From assembly GCF_027942865.1 (NCBI RefSeq), contig NC_134526.1, positions 19,263,784 through 19,327,783 on the forward strand: a stretch of DNA of 64,000 nucleotides. The letters are read 5' to 3'. Under the pieces are notes generated by a model. It was given only the letters and a program-made list of their open reading frames with translations. It made no database searches and was not told the DNA's origin. Positions 43,801 to 53,660 of this stretch are shown here, one piece after another. The stretch comes from Odontesthes bonariensis (taxonomy: Eukaryota; Chordata; Actinopteri; Atheriniformes; Atherinopsidae). Positions within the stretch are counted from its first letter, which is position 1, and each line of letters opens with the position of its first letter. The position numbers were made by a program, and so were the translations under genes.

Positions 43801-44658
43801 TTGGGGTGAAACTGCTGTCTCTAAGTTAATTTCTAAGAATACTTTAAGATTATTTCTCAGTTTTTTCAAAAAATCCTCATTCTGGAGTAGTGTTGTATTG
43901 AAACGCCACCTGTGCGCACCTTTACTGCGGGTTGGTAGGAACTTAAAGTTATATAACACAGGGGCATGATCTGATATCACCATAGGAAGGATATCAGTGG
44001 AATTGATACAATGATTCAGGGAGGCAGAAATTAGGATGTAATCAATTCTTGAGTATGTCTTGTGTCTGGCCGAGAAAAAGGTATAATTCTTAACTAAAGG
44101 GTTCCTTAAACGCCATGGGTCAGTAATATTAAGCTCAGAAATAAAGTTGTTAATCCCACGGGGGGAATCCTGGGTTGAAGTTACATTTACAGATTTGTCT
44201 AAATTTGTGTCACACACCTGGTTAAAGTCACCCCCGACTATAAGCTGATGACCTGGAAAATCTAGGAGGGTATTAGAAGTCGTGCTTAGGAAATTCGGAT
44301 CATGAGTGTTAGGGCCATATATTGATGCAAGACAAATTTTTATATTATTCAATGTAACACATACATAGGTCAGTCTGCCAATACCATCGTTGCCAGATTT
44401 TTTCACCTTCACCCCTAACTTCCTATTGAATAAAATAGACACTCCTTTTGTCTTATTTGTCGCAGAAGAATGAGCAACACACTTATAAAATCTATTCTGA
44501 AACCTATGAATATCAGTTGTTTTCAGATGCGTTTCTTGGATCAGTGCAATGGAGACCTCTTTACGTCTAAGGAATTCCAGGCATTTAGTGCGTTTTACTG
44601 GCGAATTTAGGCCCCGTACATTCCACGACATTACATTAAGGGAGTTATTCATATTCAA
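40858..44658 (-). CDS. L1 ORF2: endonuclease and reverse transcriptase
   Basis: 1266 residues without interruption. N-terminal AP-like endonuclease: SWNVRG (about 12-17), QETH (about 41), GGDFNQV (about 143), SRIDYIL (about 203), ISDHAPV (about 230). Reverse transcriptase follows: SYRPISL, FSLDALKAFDRVSW with the first catalytic Asp, RQGCPLSPLLF, and the YADD box. A C-terminal Cys-His cluster reads CTECDQNTVGTYLHIFWEC. It nicks target DNA and primes reverse transcription of its own RNA. Its intactness suggests a young and possibly still competent copy. Confidence 0.95.
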   Translation of the reverse strand: MNMNNSLNVMSWNVRGLNSPVKRTKCLEFLRRKEVSIALIQETHLKTTDIHRFQNRFYKCVAHSSATNKTKGVSILFNRKLGVKVKKSGNDGIGRLTYVCVTLNNIKICLASIYGPNTHDPNFLSTTSNTLLDFPGHQLIVGGDFNQVCDTNLDKSVNVTSTQDSPRGINNFISELNITDPWRLRNPLVKNYTFFSARHKTYSRIDYILISASLNHCINSTDILPMVISDHAPVLYNFKFLPTRSKGAHRWRFNTTLLQNEDFLKKLRNNLKVFLEINLETAVSPQILWETTKCFIRGEAISFASYLKATRRRRVTQLEDEIQTLESDLKRQFSEQNHSALSALKFELNNLLKAKAEFIIHRTRLTYYDLSERSSKLLAARLKQNESFSTISAIQTSSGPVTYDQDEINNTFTDFYSHLYTADPAPDLTVLKSYLSELKLPSLTDNDAESLETPLTLLELKEALSSMQKGKSPGLDGLPPELFLELWDIVGPLLLNSLNHALDIGSFHRDQNTSLISVLLKKDKPPLKFGSYRPISLITTELKLFAKVLVRRLEPCVGKLIHCDQTGFLKGRLASDNVRRLFHILRASESDMHPAAVFSLDALKAFDRVSWLYLWQVLENFGFGKRFISMIKTLYINPCAVVQTNNTLSKTFPLQRGTRQGCPLSPLLFALSLEPLAQTIRLDTHISPISIQGTQHKISLYADDVLLFFTNISKSLPQILKVFTQFSLFSGYKINWDKSLFIPLNAPAKHLTLPTIPHIQWHNSAFTYLGIIVTKFSDISHLNYNKLKTEIASDIQRWSSLKMSLQGRIAILKMNVLGRLNFLFSMIPIPPPPNYFEELQSLTTKFIWNDKRARIRLRTLQRPKHSGGLAVPDFKLYNWAFQIKHLTVWCNENVVTPWRQIEEGMVKPHRLTDILFCGLKPRSVCRKFGPIIGNSLKIWFSVQKHMGCNVKLCDRSPVWYNYNLLQHSSPYFNNIWASGGIHTLQDLYDRNGLTSLQELRERYSLPGFPWFLYLQLRSAIRAHGVPWDSPLPSHPLDIWISSQTPSTGLVSVIYNELLSKGVKPLGVISSWNRELEGQGYDLDWDNIWTNIPISSRNPAHQLIHYKFVHKFYITPYRRFTMKLTDNPNCTECDQNTVGTYLHIFWECPPVYDFWSKVHSCLENILGFPIPMHLPLLLFNDDSILSGNTRLAQRKVIFAGLTAAKKTIINSWFSPDIPSAKEWLNPFRDIAVLERSLAVVRKARISTVQAWVALIGSLSDITLLARI

Positions 44659-45343
44659 GTCTGTGCCATCTTATCAGCTGGAGGTTATCACATGCAGGTC
44701 TACTCAAGATGGCACTTCTCAAATGTAAAGCATGTAAATCAGAGAAAAACATATAACAATCTCTACTTAAATGGCAAGGCTGTGGCTGCAAACACCGAAC
44801 AATTAGAACAAAACATTCCATCCGCAAGAGATAGGAAATGGTCTCTTAGGATGGAAAAGAAACTTAAAAAAAAAAAAGAGAGAAAAGGGAGGCTTTCTTA
44901 TTGACTAACTGTGGCTTCAACGGTGATACACGTCTCTTGTCCGAGTCCGTGTGGGTATCAGAAACATTAACTCAATAACCAACTGCTTATAAAGCAAATT
45001 GGGCTCTGATCAGGTTATCTCCCCAGAATCTGCATTAACCTGAATCAGGCACATAAAGTAACTTAACAAGTAGTAAGAGGCAATGTGGTTGTATATAAAA
45101 TTTAAGAGGAGGATATTACTATATTAAGAAAATATAATTAATTAAAAACAAATAAATGAGTAGTGGCTGCAGTGACCTGTAGTGGCATTTGTAAACCATC
45201 AGAAGTATTAGTGACAGAGACATAAACGAAATAAAAGTACCATACACATTACCTCTTTCACGTAAATCTAGGGCAAATACTCGATACAATCGAGAGGAGA
45301 GTAAGCAGCATGAAGCCTTAAGTAATCCGCTGTTTGGGTCAAG

Positions 45344-46336
45344 TTAGAGCGGGGAAATCGTCCGATATGGCTGAGAAAGAGACGCGGGGGGTGCCCCTGT
45401 TGTAACACCGGCTTCACTGGGTGTAGAGCGAGGGCTCCGGTCGAGCATGGCCATAAAGGACTCCGCATCCGCCACACTTTCGAAAAAATGCAGCGAGCCG
45501 TTGTGTCTGACCTTCAGAGTTGCTGGATATCTCAGGAACGGCCGCAGACCTCTGTTAGCAAGCTGTTTTCTCACCGAATCGAAGGCTTTCCTCCTCTGCG
45601 CCGTATCGTTGCTGTAGTCGGGAAAGAAGAGCAACTTGGATGCCGACGTCTGCCCGTCTCTGGATACCTGGTGTGAGGGCGCAGATGAGAGCGCTCTGGC
45701 TCCATTGAGAATTTTCTCCCTGTCCTGGTAACGAAGTAGCCGAAAGATAAGTGTCCGCGGACGGCTGGTGCTGTCCTGGGTGGTGAATATACAATGGGCT
45801 CGTTGAATTTCAATCTTCTCCCCGGCCAGGGAGGGGATCCACACGGGTAAGTTATCTTGTAAAAATTGGATGGCATTTTCACCCTCCGCTGACTCTGGCA
45901 GGCCGACAAGTCGGAGGTTAGACCTCCGCGACCTGTCCTCCATCTCAGCAACTTTCCGGCGGAGGTTCAGTAGCTCTTTCTGGAGGTCACCAACATCGTG
46001 TTTCACCGCTCTGACGTTAGCCGATGTAGCATCCAGCCTCCCCTGCAGCTTTCTACCGACCTCGGCTTGCTGTGCGATATCCCCGCTGAGTTTGTTCACT
46101 GCCGAGTTGGAGGCTTCCATCATAGCTTTCAGGGCTTGGATTTCACCGGCGAGCATTTCCTCGACTGCCTCTCTGATAGCCAACTTAACTTTTCCTGTTA
46201 GCCTTTCTTCTTGCTCCCGCAAGGCCACCAAGATGGTGGCATTTGAAGTGTCCTCCGTTTCTTGGCCCGAAACTTTCTTTTTGCCCGCTGCCTCGTCCGT
46301 AGACGATTTATTCTTCGTTCCTCTCCCACTCGACAT
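45344..46336 (-). CDS. L1 ORF1: RNA-binding coiled-coil protein
   Basis: 330 residues. A Ser/Lys-rich N-terminus is followed by a heptad-like coiled coil (about 40-135), then an RRM-like domain (RRSNLRLVGLPE at about 136) and a C-terminal domain (RPRTLIFRLLRYQDRE). This matches the L1 ORF1p plan, a nucleic-acid chaperone that forms the ribonucleoprotein with ORF2. It starts 133 bp inside the element end; 685 bp separate it from ORF2. Confidence 0.9.
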   Translation of the reverse strand: MSSGRGTKNKSSTDEAAGKKKVSGQETEDTSNATILVALREQEERLTGKVKLAIREAVEEMLAGEIQALKAMMEASNSAVNKLSGDIAQQAEVGRKLQGRLDATSANVRAVKHDVGDLQKELLNLRRKVAEMEDRSRRSNLRLVGLPESAEGENAIQFLQDNLPVWIPSLAGEKIEIQRAHCIFTTQDSTSRPRTLIFRLLRYQDREKILNGARALSSAPSHQVSRDGQTSASKLLFFPDYSNDTAQRRKAFDSVRKQLANRGLRPFLRYPATLKVRHNGSLHFFESVADAESFMAMLDRSPRSTPSEAGVTTGAPPASLSQPYRTISPL

Positions 46337-46484
46337 TTTGTAGCAATACTTAGACGTAATTTAAACCAGGATGGTTTCTGAATTGTAGGATATTTCGTGT
46401 ATTATCGGACTTTTGAGACGGAGCTCAGAACTACACGCGCATCACGCTTGGGCGGCCACCGGAAGTCGCAACCACTGCGTTTCT

Positions 46485-46570
46485 GATACATTAATACAGA
46501 GTGCAGAGTTCTCTGGTCTTAGGTTGGACTGTCTCAGATGCTCCATGCTGTTATAAGCAGGTGTTATATC
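46485..46570 (-). pseudogene. Family D V FR3 relic beside the L1, copy 1
   Basis: Codes LRPENSALCI-like residues in the FR3 region. Equivalent relics at 52816 and 58510 are uninterrupted. It carries no RSS of useful quality. Confidence 0.75.
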
Positions 46571-46763
46571 TTTAGATTTTTTTTTTCATCAAGTTTTGAG
46601 CTTTTTATTAACCAGTGATTATAAATTAATACTAAAAAATAGTAAGTAGTAATGCAAGTGTACGCTGATACAATAATACTGGAGGTTCTGTTCAGGTCTC
46701 CTGATACTTTAAGCTGCAGAGGATTATCTTTTAAAATACACCTGCTTACGTTTCCCTTTTTTA

Positions 46764-49526
46764 TTTTTGTATTTGTATTTGTTTATTTATTTCAAGCCAG
46801 AATTAAAAAAATAAATTAAAAAAATATATATATATATATTTATAAATAACAGTCACTTATGCCCACTGGGCATAGAAAACAACAAATGATAAATTAAACA
46901 ACAGAATACCAGCTTGAAAAGGAGTGGGATGAAGACAAGCTTATTTACTCCCACCCCCATCCAATCCGCAATAGTTTACATGTTTTCAATTCCCACTATA
47001 CTCCGTAGTCAACTGCATCAACAGTATTCATAAGTTTACATATAATATACATCACTGCAACACATAGCCATTACCTACACCTATTAAATATCACACATAC
47101 ATACTATACACACGTGATCACCCCATCGGTCATCATCACCATCACCCCATACTCATCATTATTTACCAATTATTATCCTCAAAAAGCAAAAAAAATAATG
47201 ATGGTACCTGCGAACACCAAGTAACAGTTAAACGCCCCTGTCTTCATTCCCATACCGTGACAAAATCATTTCCTTGTATTTTGTTTTGAATTGATAAATA
47301 TTTGGACACTGTTTGTACTCTAACCCCAGTCGATTCCACAGTTTAACGCCACATACAGACACACACATACTTTTCCTTGTGGTTCGTACTTTCCGGACAT
47401 AAAAGTTACCACACCCCCTCAAATTATAACCCCTTTCTTTCTGTATGAAAATCTTCTGAATATTACTAGGTAATATACTTTTATAAGCTTTGAATAGAAG
47501 TTGCGCATTATAGAAATCAACTAAATCTGAAAATTTTAGCAGCTTAGACTGCAAAAATAAGGTATTTGTGTGATCAATATATCCTACCTTATGTATAATT
47601 CGTATTGCACGTTTTTGGAATATAACAAGGGGTTGTAGTGAACTTTTGTAGTTATTACCCCAGACTTCTATACAGTATGTTAAATAGGGCAAAACTAATG
47701 AACAATACAATAAATATAATGTATTATATTCTAGGAAATATCTAACTTTATACATTATTGCTACACTTTTGGAAACTTTACGTTGTATATGTCCGATATG
47801 AGTTTTCCAGCTTAGTTTACTGTCAATAATTATCCCTAAGAACTTATATTCTGACACTTTATCTATAACAAAACCGTCTATATTTATTACTAAATCTGAA
47901 TTTTCTTTATAGTTTCCGAACAACATACTTTTTGTTTTATCTAAATTTAGGGATAATTTGTTGATGTCCATCCAAGTTTTTAACTTGATTAGTTCATCAT
48001 TTACTTTATTTATAAGCTCACTATAGTTATCACTGGAACAGAATATGTTAGTGTCATCTGCAAATAATAATAATTTTAATATATTTGATACATTAAATAT
48101 GTCATTTATGTAAAGATTAAATAACTTGGGGCCCAATACAGATCCCTGAGGGACCCCGCAAGCAATGCCCAAATACTCCGATTGGAACTCCCCCATCTTC
48201 ACATACTGTTGTCTCTCCATGAAATAGCTTTGAATCCAGTTCAAAGTCACTCCCCTTATACATATTTATCAAGTTTTTTAAATAATATTGAATGATTAAG
48301 GGTATCAAAGGCTTTTTTTAAGTCAATAAATATTCCAACTGCGTATTTTCTACTATCGACAGTGTTGGTAATCTCTTCCACTGCTTCAAGTAAAGCCATT
48401 GAAGTTGACCTTCCTGACCTGAACCCATACGGACTTTCATTTATTATATTATATTTATCTATAAATGATTCTAATCTATAATTGAAGAGCTTTTCTAAAA
48501 TTTTGGAAAATTGAGGGAGCAGAGAGACAGGTCTATAGTTTGTGAAGATGTGTGTGTTCCCATTTTTGTGTAGTGGTATTACTTTTGCAATTTTCATTTT
48601 ATTGGGAAATGTCCCCGTTTGAAATGATAAGTTACATATGTAAATTAAGGGTTTTAAGATACTTTTTATTGTCCTTTTAACTAAAGTCATATCTATATCA
48701 TAACAATCAGTCGATGTTTTATTTTTACATTTGTTAACAATATCTATTATTTCTGCCTCACTTACTCCAGAGAGAAACATTGTGCTAGGGTTTATTTCTA
48801 TCAATGATTCACTGTGATCACTACTGCACTCAGGAATTTTCGCTGCCAAATCTGGTCCAACATTTACAAAAAAAGTATTGAAACTATTAACCATTTCATT
48901 CATATTATAATTATCATTGTTATTTACGGTAAAATAATCTGGATAAGAATTATTTTTTGTATTACCTTTAATTACAGTATTTAATATCCCCCAAACTTTT
49001 TTAATATTATTTTTATTTTTATTTAGTAGATTGGTATAGTATAATTTCTTACTAGTTCTTATTATATTAGTCAATTTATTTTTATATATTTTATATCTCT
49101 GTTCAGATTCTTTAGTCCTTAGCCTAATAAATTGTCTGTATAAAGTATTTTTCTTTTTGCAAGCATTTTGTAAACCATTTGTTAACCATGGACATTTTAC
49201 AACAGTATTATTTTTACTAAGTTGTCGAATCGGACAGTTTTTGTTCTATAGAGAACAAAAAATTCCTAAAAAGTTAATGAAAGCACAGTCCACATCCTTC
49301 TCTCTGTATACAGACTTCCAGTCCTGTTCTATTAAGTCACAATTAAGTGCATCTAATGCTTCTTCAGTTCTTACTCGTTTAAATATAGATTTTTGGGGTA
49401 TTTTATGATAGTTACAATTATAGTCGTACAGTGTTAAGACCGGTAGATGATCAGTTATATCACATATCATTAGACCACTAACATTTATGGACTCTATATT
49501 ATTTGTAAAGATGTTGTCTATGAGCG
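46764..49526 (-). mobile_element. 5'-truncated non-LTR retrotransposon (CR1/L2/jockey-like)
   Basis: 2.76-kb insertion between TTTA repeats (46760-46763 and 49527-49530). The sister sites at 53081-53100 and 58774-58792 are unoccupied. It opens abruptly inside the endonuclease (LIDNIFTN, then CDITDHLPV) and continues through the reverse transcriptase to a short 3' UTR. Clade assignment is by motif impression only. Confidence 0.9.
47228..49526 (-). pseudogene. Decayed endonuclease/RT ORF of the second LINE
   Basis: Endonuclease tail at 49246-49520 ends in a stop (FLGIFCSL). RT part one is 48256-49074 (YRPVSLLPQFSK, GIFIDLKKAFDTLNH). A missing base at about 48255 shifts the frame, and part two is 47228-48250 (ACGVPQGSVLGPKLF, LLFADDTNIF, EYKFLGIIID). 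At least two frame breaks make it non-autonomous. Confidence 0.9.
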
Positions 49527-49782
49527 TTTACAAATTTCATAAAATTTCTAATAATGTTCAAAGGCAATCTGTCAAAATATAATTTACTGAAGCTATCATG
49601 GCCAATATTTTAAATTCTTCAAATGAAATCTCTGTGTGTTCGATTGAATTTAGAACAACGCTGCACAGGATCGTGTCTGAATGAAGCAGTTTGATTGATG
49701 TGTTGACTGAAGATGTTGAATTGCAGTTTATTTCTGTGAGTGATAAAGACAAAAGGTAAACTGTGACTTCATTCTGTTGATG

Positions 49783-49820
49783 AGTTTTTGTACAGTGTTT
49801 ATGCCTCCTGTGTCACTGTG
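49783..49820 (-). other. V23 recombination signal (22-bp spacer)
   Basis: Heptamer CACAGTG at 49814-49820, 22-bp spacer, nonamer ACAAAAACT at 49783-49791. Confidence 0.9.
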
Positions 49821-50261
49821 GCTCTCGAGCACAGTAATAAACAGCAGAATCCTCCGTGGTCAAACTGTTCATCTGCAGATACACCTGCTGTCTGCTGTTG
49901 TCTCTGGAGATGGTAAACCGACCTTTCACTGACTGAGAGTAGTAGATGTAGCTACTGCCATCACTGATGGTAGCAAGGAACTCCAGTCCTTTTCCAGCTG
50001 CCTGTCTGATCCAAGCATTCCAGTAATGGCCACCAAACCCTGCATATGTGCAGGTCAGTTTGTGGGACTCTCCAGGCCTTTTAACCACTGGTTCAGACTC
50101 AGTCAGCGTTTGACCATCAGTACCTGCACACATACAACTCATTAGCTCCTGGGAAGCAGACATTTTGTCTTATTTATGAATTTATGATAAGATATGCTGT
50201 CCTTACCAGCCCAGTTAACTGAGAGGAAGAGAAAACCAATCACAACCTCAGGTCTGATCAT
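49821..50261 (-). CDS. V23: IGHV segment, family A2, apparently functional
   Basis: Leader exon 50207-50261, intron 83 bp, V exon 49821-50123. Open through [46 protein letters not shown]2 [11 protein letters not shown] and [10 protein letters not shown]2 has LEFLA in place of LEWIS; this tryptophan normally packs at the VH-VL interface, so pairing could be altered. Confidence 0.93.
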
Positions 50262-50363
50262 TGTAAAAGCCACTTGTCAGAGTCCAGTCTACAGTGTGTA
50301 TGTCAGGGATTGAGTACATGTCTGAAACTTTGTAACATATATGTAAAGATGGAAGAGATCAGA

Positions 50364-50371
50364 CTTTGCAT
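50364..50371 (-). promoter_or_regulatory. V23 octamer-like ATGCAAAG
   Basis: ATGCAAAG on minus beside GAGGAGGAGTTA. Confidence 0.8.
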
Positions 50372-50446
50372 TAACTCCTCCTCCTCATAGAGAAACACAC
50401 CCCATCTCATCCACATTTCCTCAAACTTGATCTGTTCATCATTATT

Positions 50447-50873
50447 ACCTCCGCCAAGGAGGTTATGTGATCGCCCGAGTCTGTTGGTTTGTTTGTCTGG
50501 ATGTCTGGATGTTTGTCTGTTCGCTGCAATCTTGCGACCTGCCACAAGGTGGCGGGGCTTGGTTGTTTCGTTGTCGTTGAGGGAGGGGTAGGAGGGGGTG
50601 CGCAGGGGGGAAGGTAAACACAAATGGAAGCCGTTTCTGAGAAGTCGCATCTGAAAGATAGCGTCTTAACTTTGTAAACCTTTTCAATCGGAACACGAGC
50701 CAGCTGAATCTATGCACAAGTTTAAGCAGACGCATCGCTTTCTCTCGCACGTGGTGGATTACGACGTTAATCGTTTCAGACCATTCACTACAATATATGG
50801 GTGGATAAAAAAAATGCGCTTATAAAACAAAGCTTCATTGGCGGAGGTCTGCACTCTCTGAGTGCATTTCTAG
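50447..50873. mobile_element. Non-autonomous element with ACCTCCGCCAA ends
   Basis: Begins ACCTCCGCCAAGGAGG. Its right part contains the inverse TTGGCGGAGGT followed by a hairpin (GCACTCTCTGAGTGC) and ends TTTCTAG. Flanked by TTATT (50442-50446 and 50874-50878). The empty sites at about 38649 and 59700 fix the borders. No transposase. The hairpin-CTAG end recalls Helitrons, but the duplicated TTATT does not, so the class is open. Confidence 0.8.
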
Positions 50874-50879
50874 TTATTT

Positions 50880-51520
50880 TATGTAATGCATTGAAATGTA
50901 CATTTATTTATTCCTGTCGGCAGCATTGTGTCACCCAGTCATACTTCATTTGTGATTTTGAAGAGGGACATGATTTATTACAGTTAAAGCACATGTTGAT
51001 GGAAACCATTAAAATCAGGATTTTATAACCACAACAGCTGCTGCTTTAATGCTGTTTATACTTCAGTTTGTAGTCGTGTTGTACAGCAAAAGGTGAAATA
51101 GAAACATGGATGATGAATTGATGAAGACACATTCAGTTTTAAACACTTGTAGAAATGTAGTAATGATGCTCTGACCCTAAACGCTGTGTGTCTATGCTGT
51201 TGTTTCTTCGGTTTTAATGATATTGGTTTAAAATTCTTACAAGGATGACAGAAATTTTACGTTTTCACATTAAATGTTTGGAAGCCTTTAGCTGAACTAA
51301 TGCTGTGAACTATCTTGTTAGTCTTGTAACCATCTTTTTTTTTATTAATGTATGAGTGTTGAGTCTCACTTTGATGAGGAATAAAACATAATTTCTACAG
51401 CATCTCAATAATGGAAATTTCAAAATTGTGTGACATTTATGGATAAACTGAAATTTGAAAAAGTTTTATTTACATTAAATACACCTCTTCTTTCATTGAG
51501 CTCATCTCAAATCATTTGTG
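50880..51520. other. No gene seen (module spacer)
   Basis: Paralogous to 38660-39260. Confidence 0.65.
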
Positions 51521-51574
51521 GTCTAAGAGCTCCTCCTCTGGTGGCTTTATGTTACAAGTGTTCAGGCTTTGAGG

Positions 51575-51613
51575 AGTTTTTGTTCAGGTCTGCTGATGCT
51601 TTGTGTTACTGTG
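51575..51613 (-). other. V24 RSS with CACAGTA heptamer
   Basis: Heptamer CACAGTA at 51607-51613, 23-bp spacer, nonamer ACAAAAACT at 51575-51583. Confidence 0.88.
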
Positions 51614-52052
51614 GGACTCTGGCACAGTAATACACAGCAGTGTCTTCAGGCTGCATATTCTGTCCATTTAGAGTCACTGTCTTGCTGGAAGTATCAAGGT
51701 CAATACTGAACTTGCTCTTCAGTGAATCTTTGTAGGCTGTGGTACATCCACTACATGCACTTCCAATCCACTCCAGTCCTTTCCCTGCAGGCTGTCTGAT
51801 CCAAGCTGTCCAGTAGCTGCCCATAGAATATGAGACCTGACAGCTGATGGTCAGACGTTGGCCTGGCTGTACAGTCACAGAGGCTGGCTGTGTCAGCTGT
51901 TCGCACTTTACACCTGAAGAAGAAAACATGTTGGATATCAGTCAAAGAACAGTGAACAGCCAGTGTGGTGTGATCATACTGTCAGTGTCTCTGCCTCAGT
52001 GAGACTCACAGCATCCAGCAGCCAGCAGCAGCAGCAGAGCTACAGAGAACAT
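51614..52052 (-). CDS. V24: IGHV segment, family B, with CxxC in CDR2
   Basis: Leader exon 52010-52052, intron 96 bp, V exon 51614-51913. Open through [47 protein letters not shown] and YYCARVPQ. CDR2 is SACSGCTTAY: two cysteines spaced CSGC, absent from every other segment here, which could form a local disulfide. RSS and octamer look usable. Confidence 0.93.
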
Positions 52053-52149
52053 GTTGGAGTTGAAGGTGATCTGATGTCACGACTTCTCTTGTTTTACTGC
52101 AAACGTGAGCAAGACGCCAAGTCTTTATGTCAGGCTCTCAGGAAGTTCA

Positions 52150-52157
52150 ATTTGCAT
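52150..52157 (-). promoter_or_regulatory. V24 octamer ATGCAAAT
   Basis: Perfect octamer on minus. Confidence 0.87.
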
Positions 52158-52422
52158 AAGCCGTATATTGAAAGGCTACAACAGAAAGTTTCCCGCCTCA
52201 GGTTGCTGTTTGGAGTTATGTTGTGATTTATAGGTTTAAAAAAAATATTCTATATGCAGCACATTCTTATCTATATTTTTTCATTGTGAAACTTTTTAAA
52301 CTGTTCAGATAAGTCAGTGTAGAACAATACAATCAAAACACACAAATAAACAGAATATGTGATACCTATAGTGTCAATATATTTGTACATATTTATCAGT
52401 TTCTCTCTCCTGTGTCACAGTG

Positions 52423-52686
52423 TCTCTCGAGCACAAGAACTCACGGCAGAATCTTCTGAATGTGTGCAGGTCAGTCCGTGGGATCCTCCAGGCCTTTTAA
52501 CCACTGGTTCAGACTCAGTCAGTGTTCGACCATAAGTACCTAAACAAAGACAACTCATTATTTATGGCGAAGCGTTCATTTTTCCATTAGCACAGTTTTC
52601 ATATATTCGTATATACATTTGTAAGAAGATGTGTTATTCTTACCTGTCCATTTAACTGAGAGATTAAGAAAGACAACCCATTTCAT
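52423..52686 (-). pseudogene. A2 V pseudogene with FR1-FR3 deletion, copy 2
   Basis: V remnant 52423-52539, leader remnant 52644-52686. Same deletion as at 40160 and 58109. Confidence 0.85.
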
Positions 52687-52815
52687 TGATGACATACAGA
52701 TTTACATACCCATAAAACTCAGCAGCAGCAATCAACTGCAGCCTCTACTGAGACGTGTGTGTGTTTTGTTGGTTTTCTGTAAAGTCTCTTTATTAAAATG
52801 AACCACTGCGTTTCT

Positions 52816-52905
52816 GATACATTAATACAGAGTGCAGAGTTCTCTGGTCTTAGGTTGGACTGTCTCAGATGCTCCATGCTGTTATCAGCAGGTGTTATAT
52901 CTTTA
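52816..52905 (-). pseudogene. Family D V FR3 relic, copy 2
   Basis: Codes NSMEHLRQSNLRPENSAL, then drifts. The 15 bp just before it (52801-52815) are the unoccupied L1 target site. Confidence 0.75.
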
Positions 52906-53093
52906 GAATTTTTTTTTGTCAAGTTTTGAGCTTTTTTTTAACCAGTGATTATAAATTAATACTAAGAAATAGTAAGTAGTAATGCAAGTGTACGCTGATA
53001 CAATAATACTGGAGGTTCTGTTCAGGTCTCCTGATACTTTGAGCTGCAGAGGATTATCTTTTAAAATACACCTGCTTACGTTTCCCTTTTTTT

Positions 53094-53340
53094 ACAAATT
53101 TCATAAAATTTCTAATAATGTTCAAAGGCAATCTGTCAAAATATATAATTTATTGAAGCTATCATGGCCAATATTTTAAATTCTTCAAATGAAATCTCTG
53201 TGTGTTCGATTGAATTTAGAACAACGCTGCACAGGATCGTGTCTGAATGAAGCAGTTTGATTGATGTGTTGACTGAAGATGTTGAATTGCAGTTTATTTC
53301 TGTGAGTGATAAAGACAAAAGGCAAACTGTGACTTCATTC
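53094..53340. repeat. Module spacer conserved in three copies
   Basis: Near-identical to 49528-49770 and 58786-59040. Contains a minus-strand open stretch of about 60 codons in all copies, explained here by recent duplication. Confidence 0.7.
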
Positions 53341-53348
53341 TGTTGATG

Positions 53349-53386
53349 AGTTTTTGTACAGTGTTTATGCCTCCTGTGTCACTGTG
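53349..53386 (-). other. V25 recombination signal (22-bp spacer)
   Basis: Heptamer CACAGTG at 53380-53386, 22-bp spacer, nonamer ACAAAAACT at 53349-53357. Confidence 0.88.
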
Positions 53387-53657
53387 GCTCTCGAGCACAG
53401 TAATAAACAGCAGAATCCTCCGTGGTCAAACTGTTCATCTGCAGATACACCTGCTGTCTGCTGTTGTCTCTGGAGATGGTAAACCGACCTTTCACTGACT
53501 GAGAGTAGTAGATGTAGCTACTGCTATCACTGATGGTAGAATTCCACTCCAGTCCTTTTCCAGCTGCCTGTCTGATCCAAGCGTTCCAGGAATGGCCACC
53601 AAACCCTGCATATGTACATGTCAGTTTGTGGAACTCTCCAGGCCTTTTAACCACTGG
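53387..53657 (-). pseudogene. V25: family A2 V pseudogene, 5'-truncated by rearrangement
   Basis: Open from VVKRPGE-like FR1 through [13 protein letters not shown]2 [11 protein letters not shown] and YYCAREPQ with a good RSS. At about 53657 the sequence switches to DNA matching 63800-64000. The first FR1 residues, splice acceptor, leader and promoter are missing. Confidence 0.92.
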
Positions 53658-53660
53658 CCT

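Larger units (their letters stand above)
40561..46469 (-). mobile_element. Full-length L1-clade LINE
   Basis: 5.9-kb insertion flanked by the 15-bp target duplication AACCACTGCGTTTCT (40546-40560 and 46470-46484). The 5' end (minus) begins GCGACTTCCGGTGGCC; ORF1 and ORF2 are both open; AATAAA (40579-40584) precedes a short A-tail at 40561-40567. The unoccupied site exists at 52801-52815 and 58495-58509. It sits at the edge of a family D relic. Confidence 0.96.
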
